This document shows positions 44,807 to 54,842 of a stretch of 64,000 nt of DNA, in pieces (position 1 is the stretch's first letter; every line of letters begins with the position of its first letter). The position numbers and the translations under genes were made by a program. The notes beneath the pieces were generated by a model that saw nothing but the letters and a program-made list of their open reading frames with translations, searched no databases and was not told the origin of the DNA. Origin of the DNA: Lysobacter sp. KIS68-7 (GTDB lineage Bacteria > Pseudomonadota > Gammaproteobacteria > Xanthomonadales > Xanthomonadaceae); assembly GCF_021284745.1 (NCBI RefSeq), contig NZ_CP089925.1, positions 124,001 to 188,000 of the forward strand. Reading direction: 5' to 3'.

Positions 44807-46372
44807 TCATTCCCTGCGCAACGCTTCGATCAACGGCTGCAGCTGCGCCTCGTAGGGCGCCCACTTCGGCGTTTCGCGCGCCACCACCTTGTTGCGCACT
44901 TGCACCGCACTCGCGGTGGCCACGCCGCGCTTGCGCTCCTGCATCGCCAGCATCGCCGGATCGAACTCCAGTTCGCAGAACGCGGCGACGTCGCGCATGA
45001 CGGTGTCGGGGTCGCGCGTGAGCCCGGCATAGTCGACGTCGAAGATGCGTCCCGGCCACACCGTGTGCCAATGCGCCATCAGGCGCTTGTATTGCGCGTG
45101 GAAGTCGCCGAGTTCGGCCTGGTCGTAGGAATACGGATTGGCGTCGGAGAACAGCTCGCGCAGGTTCGAGAAGCAGGTTTCCAGCGGGTCCCGCACCATG
45201 TGCAGGATCTTCGCGTGCGGCAGCGCGCGGCAGATGAAACCCAGGTTGAGGAAGTTCGACGGCAGCTTGTCGGTGAAATGGCGCTCGCCGGCGAGCCGCC
45301 ATTCCATGTCGCGCAGGTAGCCCGCGCCGACCGCCGCGAGATCCGCCGCGCCCGACCGTTCGACGATCGTGCGATCGATGACGCCGCGGCAATGGTGGTC
45401 GGTCGCCAGGCGCATCTGGCTGGTGAAGTCGTAGAGCTCGCCGACGCCGCGCACGTCCGGATGGCCGTCGAGCAACTGTTCCAGCAGCGTCGTGCCGGAG
45501 CGATGCATGCCGACGATGAAGATCGGCGTGCGTGCACCCGGGTCGGGCGTCGCCGCGACATCGCCGGCGGGCACCGCGACCAGGTCGTCGACGAGGGCGC
45601 GTGAGTCGGCGGCGCGGTAATCGAGCGTCGCGCGCTTGGTGCGGCACATCAGCTCCAGCGCGGACCAGGCGCCCGGATAATCGCCGAGCTCGTCCAGCGC
45701 CTTGTGCAGCGCTTCGGCGAGCTGCGCGACTTCCTGCGGACGCCGTCCCGGCCGCTGCAGCTGCGTATGCAGCTCGGCGACGATGTTCGACGCAGGCGTC
45801 TGCTTGCACAGGCGCGAGAGCAACCACCAGCCTTGTGCGATTTCGGGGGCGCGTTTCACTGCGGCGCGCGCATCCTTCTCCGCCTCGTCGAATCGGCCCA
45901 GGTACATGAGCACGTGCGAGCGCGCGAGCAGCGTCGGCGGGAACATCGGATCGGCACGGCGTGCCTCATCGAGCAGGGCGAGCGCGCGGTCCTGTTCGTT
46001 GAGGTAACTGTATTGCGCCGCGCACACGAGGAGCACCGGGATCGGGACGCTTGCGAGCGGGCCTTGTGCGCGCACGAGTGCGTCGAGTTCGCGCGCGGCA
46101 TTGAAGGTACGCAGGCGCGGTGCGAGCTCGCGGATCACGCCCGGATCGCGCGGCGCCAGTGCGGCGGCGCGCAGCGCGTATTCGCGCGCGGCGCGATAGC
46201 CACCGGCGAGCGACTGCACGTACGACAGCTGCACGAGCACGCGCGCGTCCCTCGGCCGGCGCGCATGCAGCGATTCGAACAAGGCGATCGCCTGCGGCCA
46301 CTCCTGGCGGCTCGCATGCCATTCGGCCTGGCGCCAGGCCGGGTCGGCCTGCAGGTCCTGCGGGGTGCTCAT
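44807..46372 (-). CDS. TPR-sulfotransferase 2
   Basis: A 521-residue two-part protein. Residues 1-270 are TPR-type helical repeats (WPQAIALFESLHARRPRDARV, AREYALRAAALAPRDP, and FDEAEKDARAAVKRAP). The C-terminal half is a PAPS-dependent sulfotransferase: the 5'-phosphosulfate loop is GMHRSGTT at 288-295, and the 3'-phosphate site is MVRDPLETCFSN. Substrate may be a tyrosine or a glycan on an envelope component; TPR repeats suggest a peptide. It is coupled to the upstream paralogue (ATGA). Confidence 0.9.
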   Translation of the reverse strand: MSTPQDLQADPAWRQAEWHASRQEWPQAIALFESLHARRPRDARVLVQLSYVQSLAGGYRAAREYALRAAALAPRDPGVIRELAPRLRTFNAARELDALVRAQGPLASVPIPVLLVCAAQYSYLNEQDRALALLDEARRADPMFPPTLLARSHVLMYLGRFDEAEKDARAAVKRAPEIAQGWWLLSRLCKQTPASNIVAELHTQLQRPGRRPQEVAQLAEALHKALDELGDYPGAWSALELMCRTKRATLDYRAADSRALVDDLVAVPAGDVAATPDPGARTPIFIVGMHRSGTTLLEQLLDGHPDVRGVGELYDFTSQMRLATDHHCRGVIDRTIVERSGAADLAAVGAGYLRDMEWRLAGERHFTDKLPSNFLNLGFICRALPHAKILHMVRDPLETCFSNLRELFSDANPYSYDQAELGDFHAQYKRLMAHWHTVWPGRIFDVDYAGLTRDPDTVMRDVAAFCELEFDPAMLAMQERKRGVATASAVQVRNKVVARETPKWAPYEAQLQPLIEALRRE

Positions 46373-47940
46373 GCCAAGGCTCCCGCACCGAGGCGATCGA
46401 CCAGCGGCGCGAGCGGGCCGGCGTAACGACGCCAGGCGCCCACTGCGCGCGCGTGGATCGGTTCGCGCACCTGCGAACTGCTTGCCGTCGACGATGGGGT
46501 CGTGTTGCGCGTGATGTCCACCGCGGCGGCATCGAAGGGCAGCCCGCAGAACGCCATCACCGCTTCGGTCGTGCGCTCGGGCTCCGACACCAGCGCTTCG
46601 TAGGACACCGCCATGAACCGCCCCGGCAAGCTGCGCTCCCAATGCGCGACGAGCGCGCGGAAGCGCAATGCATGGTCGGCCAGTTCGCCAAGGTCGTAGC
46701 TGTAGGCGTAGGCGTCGCCGGCGAACAGCTCCTTGAAGTTCGAGAAGCACGCATCCACCGGCTCCCGCACGAGGCACAGGATGCGTGCCTGCGGCAGCGC
46801 GCGCGCGATGAAACCGGCGAAGAAAACGTTGAGCGGATTCTTGTCGACCAGGTGCGTGTGCGTGCCATAGCGATGCGCGGTGCGCGCCATGTACTCGCGG
46901 CCCGCGGCATCGAAGTCGATCCGCGACAGACGCTCGACCATCGCCTCGCTCGGCGGCGAGGAGACGAACAGGTCGCCCGCTTCCGCGAGCGCATGCGCAA
47001 ACGCGTTGAGCTCCCCTGCACTGCCGACCTGCGCGTGGTTGCCGAGGATGCGCTCGAGCACGGTTGTGCCGGATCGCGGCATGCCGACGACGAACAGCGG
47101 TGTATGCGGCGCTGGCGTCGCATCAGGCGGCGCCAGCGCCGGTAGTGCGTGCAGCGCGTCGATGCCGCGCGCTTCGGCCGCCGCGTCGTAACGCGCCTGG
47201 CTGCGCATCAGTCGTGCACCGGCCGCGAGCTCGCGCCAGGCGGAGTCGGCATCGCCCGCATCGTCGTATTCCTTGAACAACGCGTAGCGCAGGTGCGCCT
47301 GCGCGATGGGATCCTGCGCATTCGCGGCAAGCGCCTGCGTGATGCGTGCGACGCGGCTGCGGGGCGGATCGGACTTGGCGTGGTAGGCCAGCGACCAGTG
47401 CGCGTAGGGATACGTGGGCGCGAGCGCGATGCTGCGCTCGAATTCGTCCGTGGCCTCGCGCATGCGCCCGGAATAGCGCAAGGCATTGGCGCGCGAGTAA
47501 TGCAGCAGGTGGTGCGGCTGCGCACGCTGCATCGCCGTGTCGATCAGGCGCAGCGCCGCATCGAACTCGTCGATCAGCCACAGGTGTTGCGACAGCACCG
47601 CCGACTGCGCGAGCACCGCGGGTTGCGACCAGTCGGCATCGAGGATCAGGGCGCGCACGCGATCGCGCTCGTCGAACGCGAGCAATCGCATCGTCGCGAA
47701 CGGCAGCATGTCCCAGCGGCGCATGTCGCCCACGAGGTCCGCGGCCGCGATCGCCTCGCGTCGCGCATCGCGGTAGCGACCCTCGCGCGCGGCGAGCTCG
47801 GACAGGCGCAGGCGCACCATCGGTTGGCGCGGCGCCGTCGCGAGGATCGCCTCGTAATGCGCGCGCGCCTGCGACAGCTCGCCCTTCGCTTCGCTCGCCT
47901 GGGCCTGCCGCCAGCGCTGTTCCAGTTCCTGTTGCTGCAT
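46369..47940 (-). CDS. TPR-sulfotransferase 1
   Basis: A 523-residue paralogue of the downstream gene with the same layout. The TPR part includes LSQARAHYEAILATAPRQP and MREATDEFERSIALAPTYPY. The sulfotransferase domain has GMPRSGTT at 286-293 and LVREPVDACFSN. It lies downstream of the first TonB receptor but behind that gene's terminator (47992-48022), so it probably has its own weak promoter or depends on read-through. Two tandem copies with diverged TPR parts suggest two substrates. Confidence 0.9.
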   Translation of the reverse strand: MQQQELEQRWRQAQASEAKGELSQARAHYEAILATAPRQPMVRLRLSELAAREGRYRDARREAIAAADLVGDMRRWDMLPFATMRLLAFDERDRVRALILDADWSQPAVLAQSAVLSQHLWLIDEFDAALRLIDTAMQRAQPHHLLHYSRANALRYSGRMREATDEFERSIALAPTYPYAHWSLAYHAKSDPPRSRVARITQALAANAQDPIAQAHLRYALFKEYDDAGDADSAWRELAAGARLMRSQARYDAAAEARGIDALHALPALAPPDATPAPHTPLFVVGMPRSGTTVLERILGNHAQVGSAGELNAFAHALAEAGDLFVSSPPSEAMVERLSRIDFDAAGREYMARTAHRYGTHTHLVDKNPLNVFFAGFIARALPQARILCLVREPVDACFSNFKELFAGDAYAYSYDLGELADHALRFRALVAHWERSLPGRFMAVSYEALVSEPERTTEAVMAFCGLPFDAAAVDITRNTTPSSTASSSQVREPIHARAVGAWRRYAGPLAPLVDRLGAGALA

Positions 47941-47991
47941 CGGCGTTCCCGGGGTGGGTCGCCAGCATATCGGAGCGGCTTTCCGCGGCGC

Positions 47992-48022
47992 AAAAAAAGA
48001 CGGCCACCCGAAGGTGGCCGTC
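47992..48022 (-). terminator. Rho-independent terminator after TonB receptor 1
   Basis: Stem GACGGCCACC (47999-48008) with GGTGGCCGTC (48013-48022), loop read as TTCG on the minus strand, then seven T (47992-47998). Confidence 0.92.
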
Positions 48023-48046
48023 CTCTTGAAGCTACAACCGTATCGC

Positions 48047-51000
48047 TTAGAAGTCGTACTGGACCATGAAGCGGACCGAACGCGGCGCCTGGAACGAAGC
48101 CGGAGCGAGGTACGTCTCCAGCGGCGTGCCGGTGGCGGCGTCTTCGGCGACTTCGGAGACCGAGGTGACCTTCTGCGAGTTCAGCACGTTGAACACGTCG
48201 ATCTTGAACTGCAGGCCTTCCGCCCAATTCGGCGCGTAAGCCACGTTCATGTCGATGTTCGTGGTCCACGGCAGACGACCGGCCGTACCACGCGGCACCG
48301 GCGAGTTCAGGCAGCGCATGAACGACGAGCCGTACGGGTGCGGGTTGAAGCCCGGGCCCGGCAGCGTGCCCGGAGCGCGGTTCGGGTCGCGGTCGAGGTC
48401 GCCGAGGCAGTTGATCGGACGACCCGACTGCACGAGCAGGTTCGTACCGACCGACCACTGGTCGGTGATCTCGTAGTTGCCGAACAGCTTCAGGCTGTGG
48501 CGACGGTCGTTCGGCAGGTAGCCGTACGTGTCGACGGTCAGCTCGATGTAGTCGAAGTCCTGCGTGACCGAGGTGTTGTTCTGGCCGATGTCCGACTTCA
48601 CGCCGCCTTCGGTGTTACCGATCGACTTGGCGTAGGTGTACGAACCCTGCAGGAAGAACTTGTCCCAGTTGCCGTCGAAGAAGAACTCCATCGCCTGGTA
48701 CTTACGCTTGGCCTTCGGGCTGAGCGTGGCACCCGGAACGGTGACGGTGGTCAGGTTGCCGTTGTTCTGGAAGTCGGTCACGAAGATCGCGTCCGCACCC
48801 GGGTTGAACATGCGGCAGTACGGGAAGCCATCGTTCGGGATGACCGCCGCTTCACCAGCGCTGTTCAGCCACGCACCAGCAGCGTCGTCGTAGTTGTAAC
48901 CACCGGCGTGCATGACGGCCGTGTAGTCGCAGTTGTCGTCGATCGCGGCCTTCAGGTTGCGGTAGATCGCGCGGACGCCGAGCGAGAAGTGATCCGTCAG
49001 CGCCTTCTGCATGCCGAGGATGTACTCGTCCTGGTACATCGGATCCAGGTTCTTCGAAGCGATCGTCAGCGGGTTCTTCGGCGTGCCGGCTTCGCCGTTC
49101 ACGTAGCGGAAGGTGCCGCGGCTGGTCGCGCCGTTGTGCACGTACGGGTTGCCGGCGGCGTCCAACGGGGCGCCGGTCAGCGGGTCGACGGTGCCGCCCA
49201 CGGTCGTGAAGTTGTAGTCCTCACGCGTGAAGAGCGACTGCGAGGCACCACGGACCGCGACGCTCGGGGTGAGCGGCAGGGCGTAGCGACCGGCGTTGCC
49301 GAACACCTTGAACGTCGAGTCACCGAAGACGTCCCACGAGAAGCCGAGGCGCGGGCCGAACTGGTTGTTGATCTTGACGAACGTGTTGCCCAGGCCGTCG
49401 ATGTTCTCGAACGTATCCCAACGACCGCCGAGGTAGGCGATGAAGTTGTCGGTGATGTTCCAGGAATCCTGGATGTAGTACGCGTGCTGCTTGACCTTGT
49501 TCGTCGAACCCTGGTTGACGATCTGCTCGCGAACGCGATCGACGTCGTCAGGCGTGTCGAGCACGCCGTCCGGACCGGCGGCGGTCGAGTAGCGCCATTG
49601 GCGGCCGCCTTCGATCGACTGGCCGGCGATGGACTCGTAGTTGTCCACGTCGTAACCGAAGCGGACCAGGTGGTCGCCCAGCTGCCATTCGGCGTCGATG
49701 CGGAACTGGTCACGCTTGTCGCCCGAGTCGGTACGATCGATCGAACCGCCGGTGATGTTGCACTGGCTGACGTACGTACCGGTGATGTTGCGGCGGTACG
49801 CGCGACGCGCGTCCGTGATGACCGGGCAGCCCGACGCCGGGTTGTTCAGGTCGCCGGAGTAGGCCACGTCCACGCCGCCTGCGGTGCGCAGGTGCTGCGA
49901 ACGCGAGAACTCACCGTGGCCGTACAGGGCCGACAGGGTGAACGTGTCGGTCAGGAAGCCGGTGTACTTCAGGATGTAGTTGTCGCCACCCTGTTCGGCG
50001 AAGTTCGTGCCGATCAGCGCACCGCGGTCGAGCGAGCCCGGGACGTTGCTGTAAACGTCGGTGTCCGTCTTCTGCTTGTCGGAGAAGGCGGTCAGTTCGA
50101 GCAGGTTGCTGTCGGTGATGTTCCAGTCCATCTTCAACAGCCAGGCCGGGGTCTTGGCAGCGGCGCTGGTGTTGGTGGAGGAAACGATCGAACCGAACGC
50201 TTCGTCATCCTGCTTGCGGTAGGAGACGAGGCCGTAGGCGAACAGCTTGTCCTTGATCAGGGCACCGGAGGCCCAGGCCGAGGCGACCCACTGGTTGGTG
50301 GTGTCGTTCGAGTTGTCCTGGCGCAGCGTGCCGTTGGTCAGGAACACGTCCTTGCCGTTTTCGCGCAGTTCTTCCGGAGCCCAGAAGACGTTGCCGCCGG
50401 CGTGGAAGTCATTCGTACCGCGCTTGGTGATCTGGTTGACCACGCCACCGAGCGAGCGGCCGAATTCGGCGCCGTAACCACCGGTCTTGATCTGCTGTTC
50501 CTGGATCGCTTCGAACGGAACGTTCGAGAAGTTCAGGCTGCGGAACGAGTTGGTGATGTTGAAGCCGTTGACGTAGTACTGGTTTTCCGCGACGGACGCG
50601 CCGCCGAACGAAGCCAGGTTGCCGAACGCGGCGTCGCCACGCACGGTGCCCGGGGCGAGCAGCGCCACCGAGGTCGTGTCGCGCGGAACCGGGATCTTCG
50701 CGATCTGTTCGGCCGTCAGGATGGTGGTCGACTCGACCGACGAGACGTCGATCGGGTTGATCGCACCGGCGCCGACGACTTCGATCGTGTCGAGCTCACC
50801 GCCCGATGCGGCGACGAAGTCGACGTTGGCAGCCGTACCGACGCTCACGTTGACAGTGCGCGGGGCACCGCCGTTGCGCGAGACCTGGTACTGGCCGATC
50901 GGCAGCTGCGAGAAACGGTAGGCGCCATCGGCGCCGACGGTGATCGTGCGCGAGAAGCCGGTGGTCGGATTGGTAACGGTGATGGTGTCGCCCGATGCAG

Positions 51001-51121
51001 CCTGACCGGTGACCGCACCCGCGGTATTGGTCTGTGCGGAGACGCCGCCGACGAAGCAGAGACCGAGTGCAACGGTCAGCGCGCTTCGCTTCAAGCCTTT
51101 CGACAGGTACTGAGAAGCCAT
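48047..51121 (-). CDS. Oar-like TonB-dependent receptor 1
   Basis: A 1024-residue outer-membrane receptor. Signal peptide SALTVALGLCFVGGVSAQ, then a carboxypeptidase-regulatory-like domain (FSRTITVGADGAYRFSQLPIGQY), the plug with TILTAEQIAKIPVPRDTTSV and GGYGAEFGRSLGGVVNQITK, and a large barrel ending in Phe (VRFMVQYDF). The start is ATG 51121. Promoter 51192-51220 and terminator 47992-48022 make it a single-gene unit. Ligand unknown; Oar-like receptors take up large organic ligands or peptides. Confidence 0.93.
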   Translation of the reverse strand: MASQYLSKGLKRSALTVALGLCFVGGVSAQTNTAGAVTGQAASGDTITVTNPTTGFSRTITVGADGAYRFSQLPIGQYQVSRNGGAPRTVNVSVGTAANVDFVAASGGELDTIEVVGAGAINPIDVSSVESTTILTAEQIAKIPVPRDTTSVALLAPGTVRGDAAFGNLASFGGASVAENQYYVNGFNITNSFRSLNFSNVPFEAIQEQQIKTGGYGAEFGRSLGGVVNQITKRGTNDFHAGGNVFWAPEELRENGKDVFLTNGTLRQDNSNDTTNQWVASAWASGALIKDKLFAYGLVSYRKQDDEAFGSIVSSTNTSAAAKTPAWLLKMDWNITDSNLLELTAFSDKQKTDTDVYSNVPGSLDRGALIGTNFAEQGGDNYILKYTGFLTDTFTLSALYGHGEFSRSQHLRTAGGVDVAYSGDLNNPASGCPVITDARRAYRRNITGTYVSQCNITGGSIDRTDSGDKRDQFRIDAEWQLGDHLVRFGYDVDNYESIAGQSIEGGRQWRYSTAAGPDGVLDTPDDVDRVREQIVNQGSTNKVKQHAYYIQDSWNITDNFIAYLGGRWDTFENIDGLGNTFVKINNQFGPRLGFSWDVFGDSTFKVFGNAGRYALPLTPSVAVRGASQSLFTREDYNFTTVGGTVDPLTGAPLDAAGNPYVHNGATSRGTFRYVNGEAGTPKNPLTIASKNLDPMYQDEYILGMQKALTDHFSLGVRAIYRNLKAAIDDNCDYTAVMHAGGYNYDDAAGAWLNSAGEAAVIPNDGFPYCRMFNPGADAIFVTDFQNNGNLTTVTVPGATLSPKAKRKYQAMEFFFDGNWDKFFLQGSYTYAKSIGNTEGGVKSDIGQNNTSVTQDFDYIELTVDTYGYLPNDRRHSLKLFGNYEITDQWSVGTNLLVQSGRPINCLGDLDRDPNRAPGTLPGPGFNPHPYGSSFMRCLNSPVPRGTAGRLPWTTNIDMNVAYAPNWAEGLQFKIDVFNVLNSQKVTSVSEVAEDAATGTPLETYLAPASFQAPRSVRFMVQYDF

Positions 51122-51191
51122 GTGTATGAAACCCCCAAGGGACTTGTTTGATCTGGTGTACGCAACGTCAGCCGCAATTGGCGACCGACCG

Positions 51192-51220
51192 ACTCTACAG
51201 TCGAAACAAATCCTTAACAA
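51192..51220 (-). promoter_or_regulatory. Promoter of TonB receptor 1
   Basis: TTGTTA (51215-51220), 17-base spacer, TAGAGT (51192-51197). The block AAGGATTTGTTTCGA between the boxes is nearly shared with receptor 2. Confidence 0.6.
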
Positions 51221-51370
51221 GGCCTTTTCTGGACTTTAAGAACCCAATTTCGCATTCAGGCGGGAAATCATCCTAAGCGCCTGAAATAGCGGGATTTCCG
51301 GGTTCTGTGACGGCGCACACGCAGTGACCCGGAGGGTCCAATTCATTCGCTTTTTGTTAGCCAAAACGCA

Positions 51371-51396
51371 GGACGGCCGCCTTTCGGCGGCCGTCC
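51371..51396 (-). terminator. Rho-independent terminator after TonB receptor 2
   Basis: 11-bp stem GGACGGCCGCC (51371-51381) with GGCGGCCGTCC (51386-51396) around a GAAA loop on the minus strand, then TGCGTTTTGG. The T-run is interrupted. Confidence 0.85.
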
Positions 51397-51419
51397 CGTC
51401 CCACTTTTGCTGCAGTGCG

Positions 51420-54400
51420 TCAGAACTCGTACTGGACCATGAAGCGGATCGAGCGCGGCGCCTGGAAGCTCGCCGGCTGCAGGTACTGCTCGGACGGCAG
51501 GCCGGTTTCCGGCACTTCCGCGGTTTCGATCACCGAGGTGACCTTCTGCGAGTTCATGATGTTGAAAACGTCCATCTTGAACTGCAGGCCCTTCGCCCAA
51601 CCCGGCGAGTACGCGACATTCAAGTCGATGTTCGTGGTCCACGGCAGGCGACCTGCGGTACCACGCGGCACCGGCAGGTTGTTGCAGCGCATGAACGACG
51701 AACCGTACGGGTGCGGGTCGTAGGTCGCGTCGATGGGCGGCGTACCAGGCGCACGGTTCGGGTCGCGATCGAGCACGCCGATGCAGTTGAGCGGACGGCC
51801 CGACTGGATCAGCAGGTTCGCGCCCATGGACCACTCATCCGTGATCGAGTAGTTGCCGAACAGCTTCAGCGTGTGGCGGCGATCGTTCGGCAGGTAGCCG
51901 TACGTATCCTGGGTCAGCTCGATGTAGTCGAAGTCCTGCGTGACGCTGGTGTCGTTCTGCCCGATGTCCGACTTCACGCCGCCTTCGGTGTTACCGATCG
52001 ACTTGGCGAAGGTGTACGAACCCTGCAGGAAGAACTTGTCCCAGTTGCCGTCGACGAAGAACTCCATCGCCGTATAGTTGCGCTTCGCCTTCGGCGAGAG
52101 GCGCGCACCCGGGATGGTGTTGGTCGTCAGCACGCCGTTGCCGAGCAGGTCGGTGACGAACACCGCGTCGCTGCCGGGGTTGAACATGCGGCAGTACGGG
52201 AAGCCGGGGTTCGGCAGCACGGCCACGTCGCCGTTGGCGTTGACGAAGCCACCGACGTTGCCGTCGTAGGAGAACCCGTTCGCGTCGAGCACGGCGGTGT
52301 AATCGCAGTTGTCGTCGATCGCCTGCTTCAGGTCGCGATAGATCCCGCGGATGCCCAGGGAGAAGTGGTCCGTCAGCATCTTCTGGAAGCCGAGGATGTA
52401 TTCGTCCTGGTACATCGGGTCGAGGCTCTTCGACGCGATGGTCACCGGGTTCTTGCCGCGACCGTCTTCCGAGTTGAGGTAGCGGAACGTGCCACGGCTT
52501 TCGGCGTTGCCCGAGGTGTATTCCACGCCGTTGACGTCCAGCGGCGCGCCCGTGATCGGGTCGACCGTGCCGCCCACCGAAGTGAAGTTGAAGTCCTCGC
52601 GGCTGAACAACGAAGCCGATGCACCGCGGACGGCCACGCTGGGCGTCAGCGGCAGCGCGTAGCGGCCTGCGTTACCGAACACCTTGAACGTCGAGTCACC
52701 GAAGACGTCCCACGAGAAGCCGAGGCGCGGGCCGAACTGGTTGTTGATCTTGACGTAGCTTTCGCCGGCGCCGTTGAGGTTTTCGAAGGTATCCCAGCGG
52801 CCGCCGATGTAGGCGATGAAGTTGTCGGTGATGTTCCAGGAGTCCTGGATGTAGTACGCGTGCTGCTTCACCTCGACCGTGGCGCCCTGCTGGAAGAACT
52901 GCTGGCGCACGCGGTCGACGTCGTCGGCCGTGCCCAGGACGCCGTCGGCACCCGCGGCCGTCGTGTAGCGCCACTGGTAACCACCTTCGATCGCAACGCC
53001 GGCCTTGGACGTGAAGTTGTCCTCGTCGTAGCCGAAGCGCAGCAGGTGGTCGCCCAGCTGCCACTCGGCGTCGACGCGGAACTGCTTGCGCGTATCGCCC
53101 GAGTCGGTGCGGTCGATGGTGCCGCCGGTGATGTTGCAGGTGCTCGCGTACGTGCCGGTGATGTCGCGGCGGAACTGCGGACGCGCATCGACGATCTGCG
53201 GGCAGCCCGTACCGGTCGAGTTGATGTCACCGGTGTATCGCACGTCCAGGCCGTTGGCCGTGCGCAGGTGCTGCGAGCGGGAGAACTTGCCGTACCCGTA
53301 CAACGCCGACAGGGTGAAGGTGTCGGTGAGGTAGCCGGTGTATTTCAGGATGTAGTTGTCGCCACCCTGTTCCTGGAAGTTCATGCCGAGGAACGAACCG
53401 CGCTGCGTCACGCCCAGCGGGTTGTTGTAAACCGTCTGGTCGGTGTTCTGCTTGTCGGAGAACGCCGTGAACTCGAGGATGTGCTTGTCGGTGATGTTCC
53501 AGTCCATCTTCAAGAGCCAGGTCGGGCTCTTGATTTCGTCGTGCACGTTGGTCGAGGCGACGATGGAACCGAAGGTTTCGTTCTGCACGTAGTTATAGGA
53601 GAACAGGCCATAGGCGAACAGCTTGTCCTTGACCAGCGCGCCACCCGCCCAGACCGAGGCCGAGTAGCCCTCGACGCTGTCCTGCGAGTTGTCCTGGCGC
53701 AGCGTGCCGTTGGTCAGGTAGACGTCCTTGACGTCCTCGCGGCCCCAGTCGGGCCGCCAAAAGACGTTGCCGCCGGCCTTGAACTCGTTCGTACCGCGCT
53801 TGGTGATCTGGTTGACCACGCCACCGAGCGAACGGCCGAATTCCGCGCCGTAACCACCGGTCTTGATCTGCTGTTCCTGGATCGCCTCGAACGGCACCTG
53901 CGAGAAGTTGAGGTTGCGGAACGAGTTGGTGATGTTGAAGCCGTTGACGTAGTACGCGTTCTCCGCGACCGACGCGCCACCGAAGGACGCGAGGTTGCCG
54001 AACGCCGCGTCGCCGCGGACCGTGCCGGGGGCAAGCAGCGCGACGCTGGTGGTGTCGAGCGGGACCGGGATCTTCGCGATCTGTTCGGCCGTGAGGATGG
54101 TGGTGGATTCGACGGACGTGACGTCGATCGGGTTGATCGCGCCGGTACCGACGACTTCAACGGTTTCGAGTTCCTGGCCCGGCGCGGCGGCCGGCGTCGC
54201 GGAGTAGTCCACGTTCGCGGCGGTGCCGACGTTGACGGTCACCTGCCGCGGCGATCCGCCGTTGCGCGTGACGGTGTACTGGCCGATGGGCAACTGCGAG
54301 AAACGGAACGAGCCGTCCGCGCCTGCCGTGATGGTGCGTGAAAAGCCTGTTGCCGGGTTGGAGACGGTGATCGTGTCGCCGGACGCGGCGCGACCCGCCA

Positions 54401-54509
54401 CGGCACCTGCCGTATTGGTCTGGGCCTGCACGCCGCCGATGAAACACAGGCCGAGTGCAGCTGCGAGCGTCGTGCGCTTGAGGCGCCGTGAGAATCGATT
54501 TGAAGCCAT
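51420..54509 (-). CDS. Oar-like TonB-dependent receptor 2
   Basis: A 1029-residue paralogue of receptor 1 with very similar plug and barrel (shared GGYGAEFGRSLGGVVNQITK and GDSTFKVFGNAGRYALPL). Differences concentrate in the signal region, in loops and in the barrel from about residue 330, for example the Asp-Val-Lys-Asp-Val segment. ATG 54509 is chosen because AGGAGG is 8 bases upstream; an ATG two codons earlier would sit too close to it. Own promoter (54577-54605) and terminator (51371-51396). Confidence 0.93.
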   Translation of the reverse strand: MASNRFSRRLKRTTLAAALGLCFIGGVQAQTNTAGAVAGRAASGDTITVSNPATGFSRTITAGADGSFRFSQLPIGQYTVTRNGGSPRQVTVNVGTAANVDYSATPAAAPGQELETVEVVGTGAINPIDVTSVESTTILTAEQIAKIPVPLDTTSVALLAPGTVRGDAAFGNLASFGGASVAENAYYVNGFNITNSFRNLNFSQVPFEAIQEQQIKTGGYGAEFGRSLGGVVNQITKRGTNEFKAGGNVFWRPDWGREDVKDVYLTNGTLRQDNSQDSVEGYSASVWAGGALVKDKLFAYGLFSYNYVQNETFGSIVASTNVHDEIKSPTWLLKMDWNITDKHILEFTAFSDKQNTDQTVYNNPLGVTQRGSFLGMNFQEQGGDNYILKYTGYLTDTFTLSALYGYGKFSRSQHLRTANGLDVRYTGDINSTGTGCPQIVDARPQFRRDITGTYASTCNITGGTIDRTDSGDTRKQFRVDAEWQLGDHLLRFGYDEDNFTSKAGVAIEGGYQWRYTTAAGADGVLGTADDVDRVRQQFFQQGATVEVKQHAYYIQDSWNITDNFIAYIGGRWDTFENLNGAGESYVKINNQFGPRLGFSWDVFGDSTFKVFGNAGRYALPLTPSVAVRGASASLFSREDFNFTSVGGTVDPITGAPLDVNGVEYTSGNAESRGTFRYLNSEDGRGKNPVTIASKSLDPMYQDEYILGFQKMLTDHFSLGIRGIYRDLKQAIDDNCDYTAVLDANGFSYDGNVGGFVNANGDVAVLPNPGFPYCRMFNPGSDAVFVTDLLGNGVLTTNTIPGARLSPKAKRNYTAMEFFVDGNWDKFFLQGSYTFAKSIGNTEGGVKSDIGQNDTSVTQDFDYIELTQDTYGYLPNDRRHTLKLFGNYSITDEWSMGANLLIQSGRPLNCIGVLDRDPNRAPGTPPIDATYDPHPYGSSFMRCNNLPVPRGTAGRLPWTTNIDLNVAYSPGWAKGLQFKMDVFNIMNSQKVTSVIETAEVPETGLPSEQYLQPASFQAPRSIRFMVQYEF

Positions 54510-54576
54510 TGCCATTCCCTCCTGCCGTTGGACGAAGAAGAAAGTGCGTAGGCCATCACGCTGGCCAATGCGGCCG

Positions 54577-54605
54577 ACTATGGACTCGCAACGAATCCTT
54601 AACCA
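54577..54605 (-). promoter_or_regulatory. Promoter of TonB receptor 2
   Basis: TGGTTA (54600-54605), 17-base spacer with AAGGATTCGTTGCGA, CATAGT (54577-54582). Confidence 0.6.
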
Positions 54606-54785
54606 GCCCCTTCCCAGTGCGTAACGAAAAAAAGCAACGCGAATTCAGCTGCGGAGAAAGGGCCAAGCGCCTGATTTGACGGGAAAACTTCCACGGCCCG
54701 TTGGGGGCATTTCTCTGCCGTTTGCCGACGAACGGTAGGCCCGCCGTGGCCGCCCTAGGGCCCGGGAGCGTTTACAGCGGCCATG

Positions 54786-54814
54786 AAAAAGGCCGCCGGC
54801 TTTCGCCGGCGGCC
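54786..54814 (-). terminator. Rho-independent terminator after TonB receptor 3
   Basis: Stem GGCCGCCGGC (54791-54800) with GCCGGCGGCC (54805-54814), GAAA loop on the minus strand, then five T (54786-54790). Confidence 0.9.
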
Positions 54815-54842
54815 CTGGGTGTTGCAACTCAACGCGTGGCTA

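Noticed and set aside
47954-51151. Plus-strand frame of 1065 codons opposite TonB receptor 1 (and similar frames at 51324-54341 and 54783-57911)
   Set aside because: Antisense of the receptors. The repeated Val/Asp/Arg-rich texture follows from the receptor codons, and the same texture appears opposite each paralogue.
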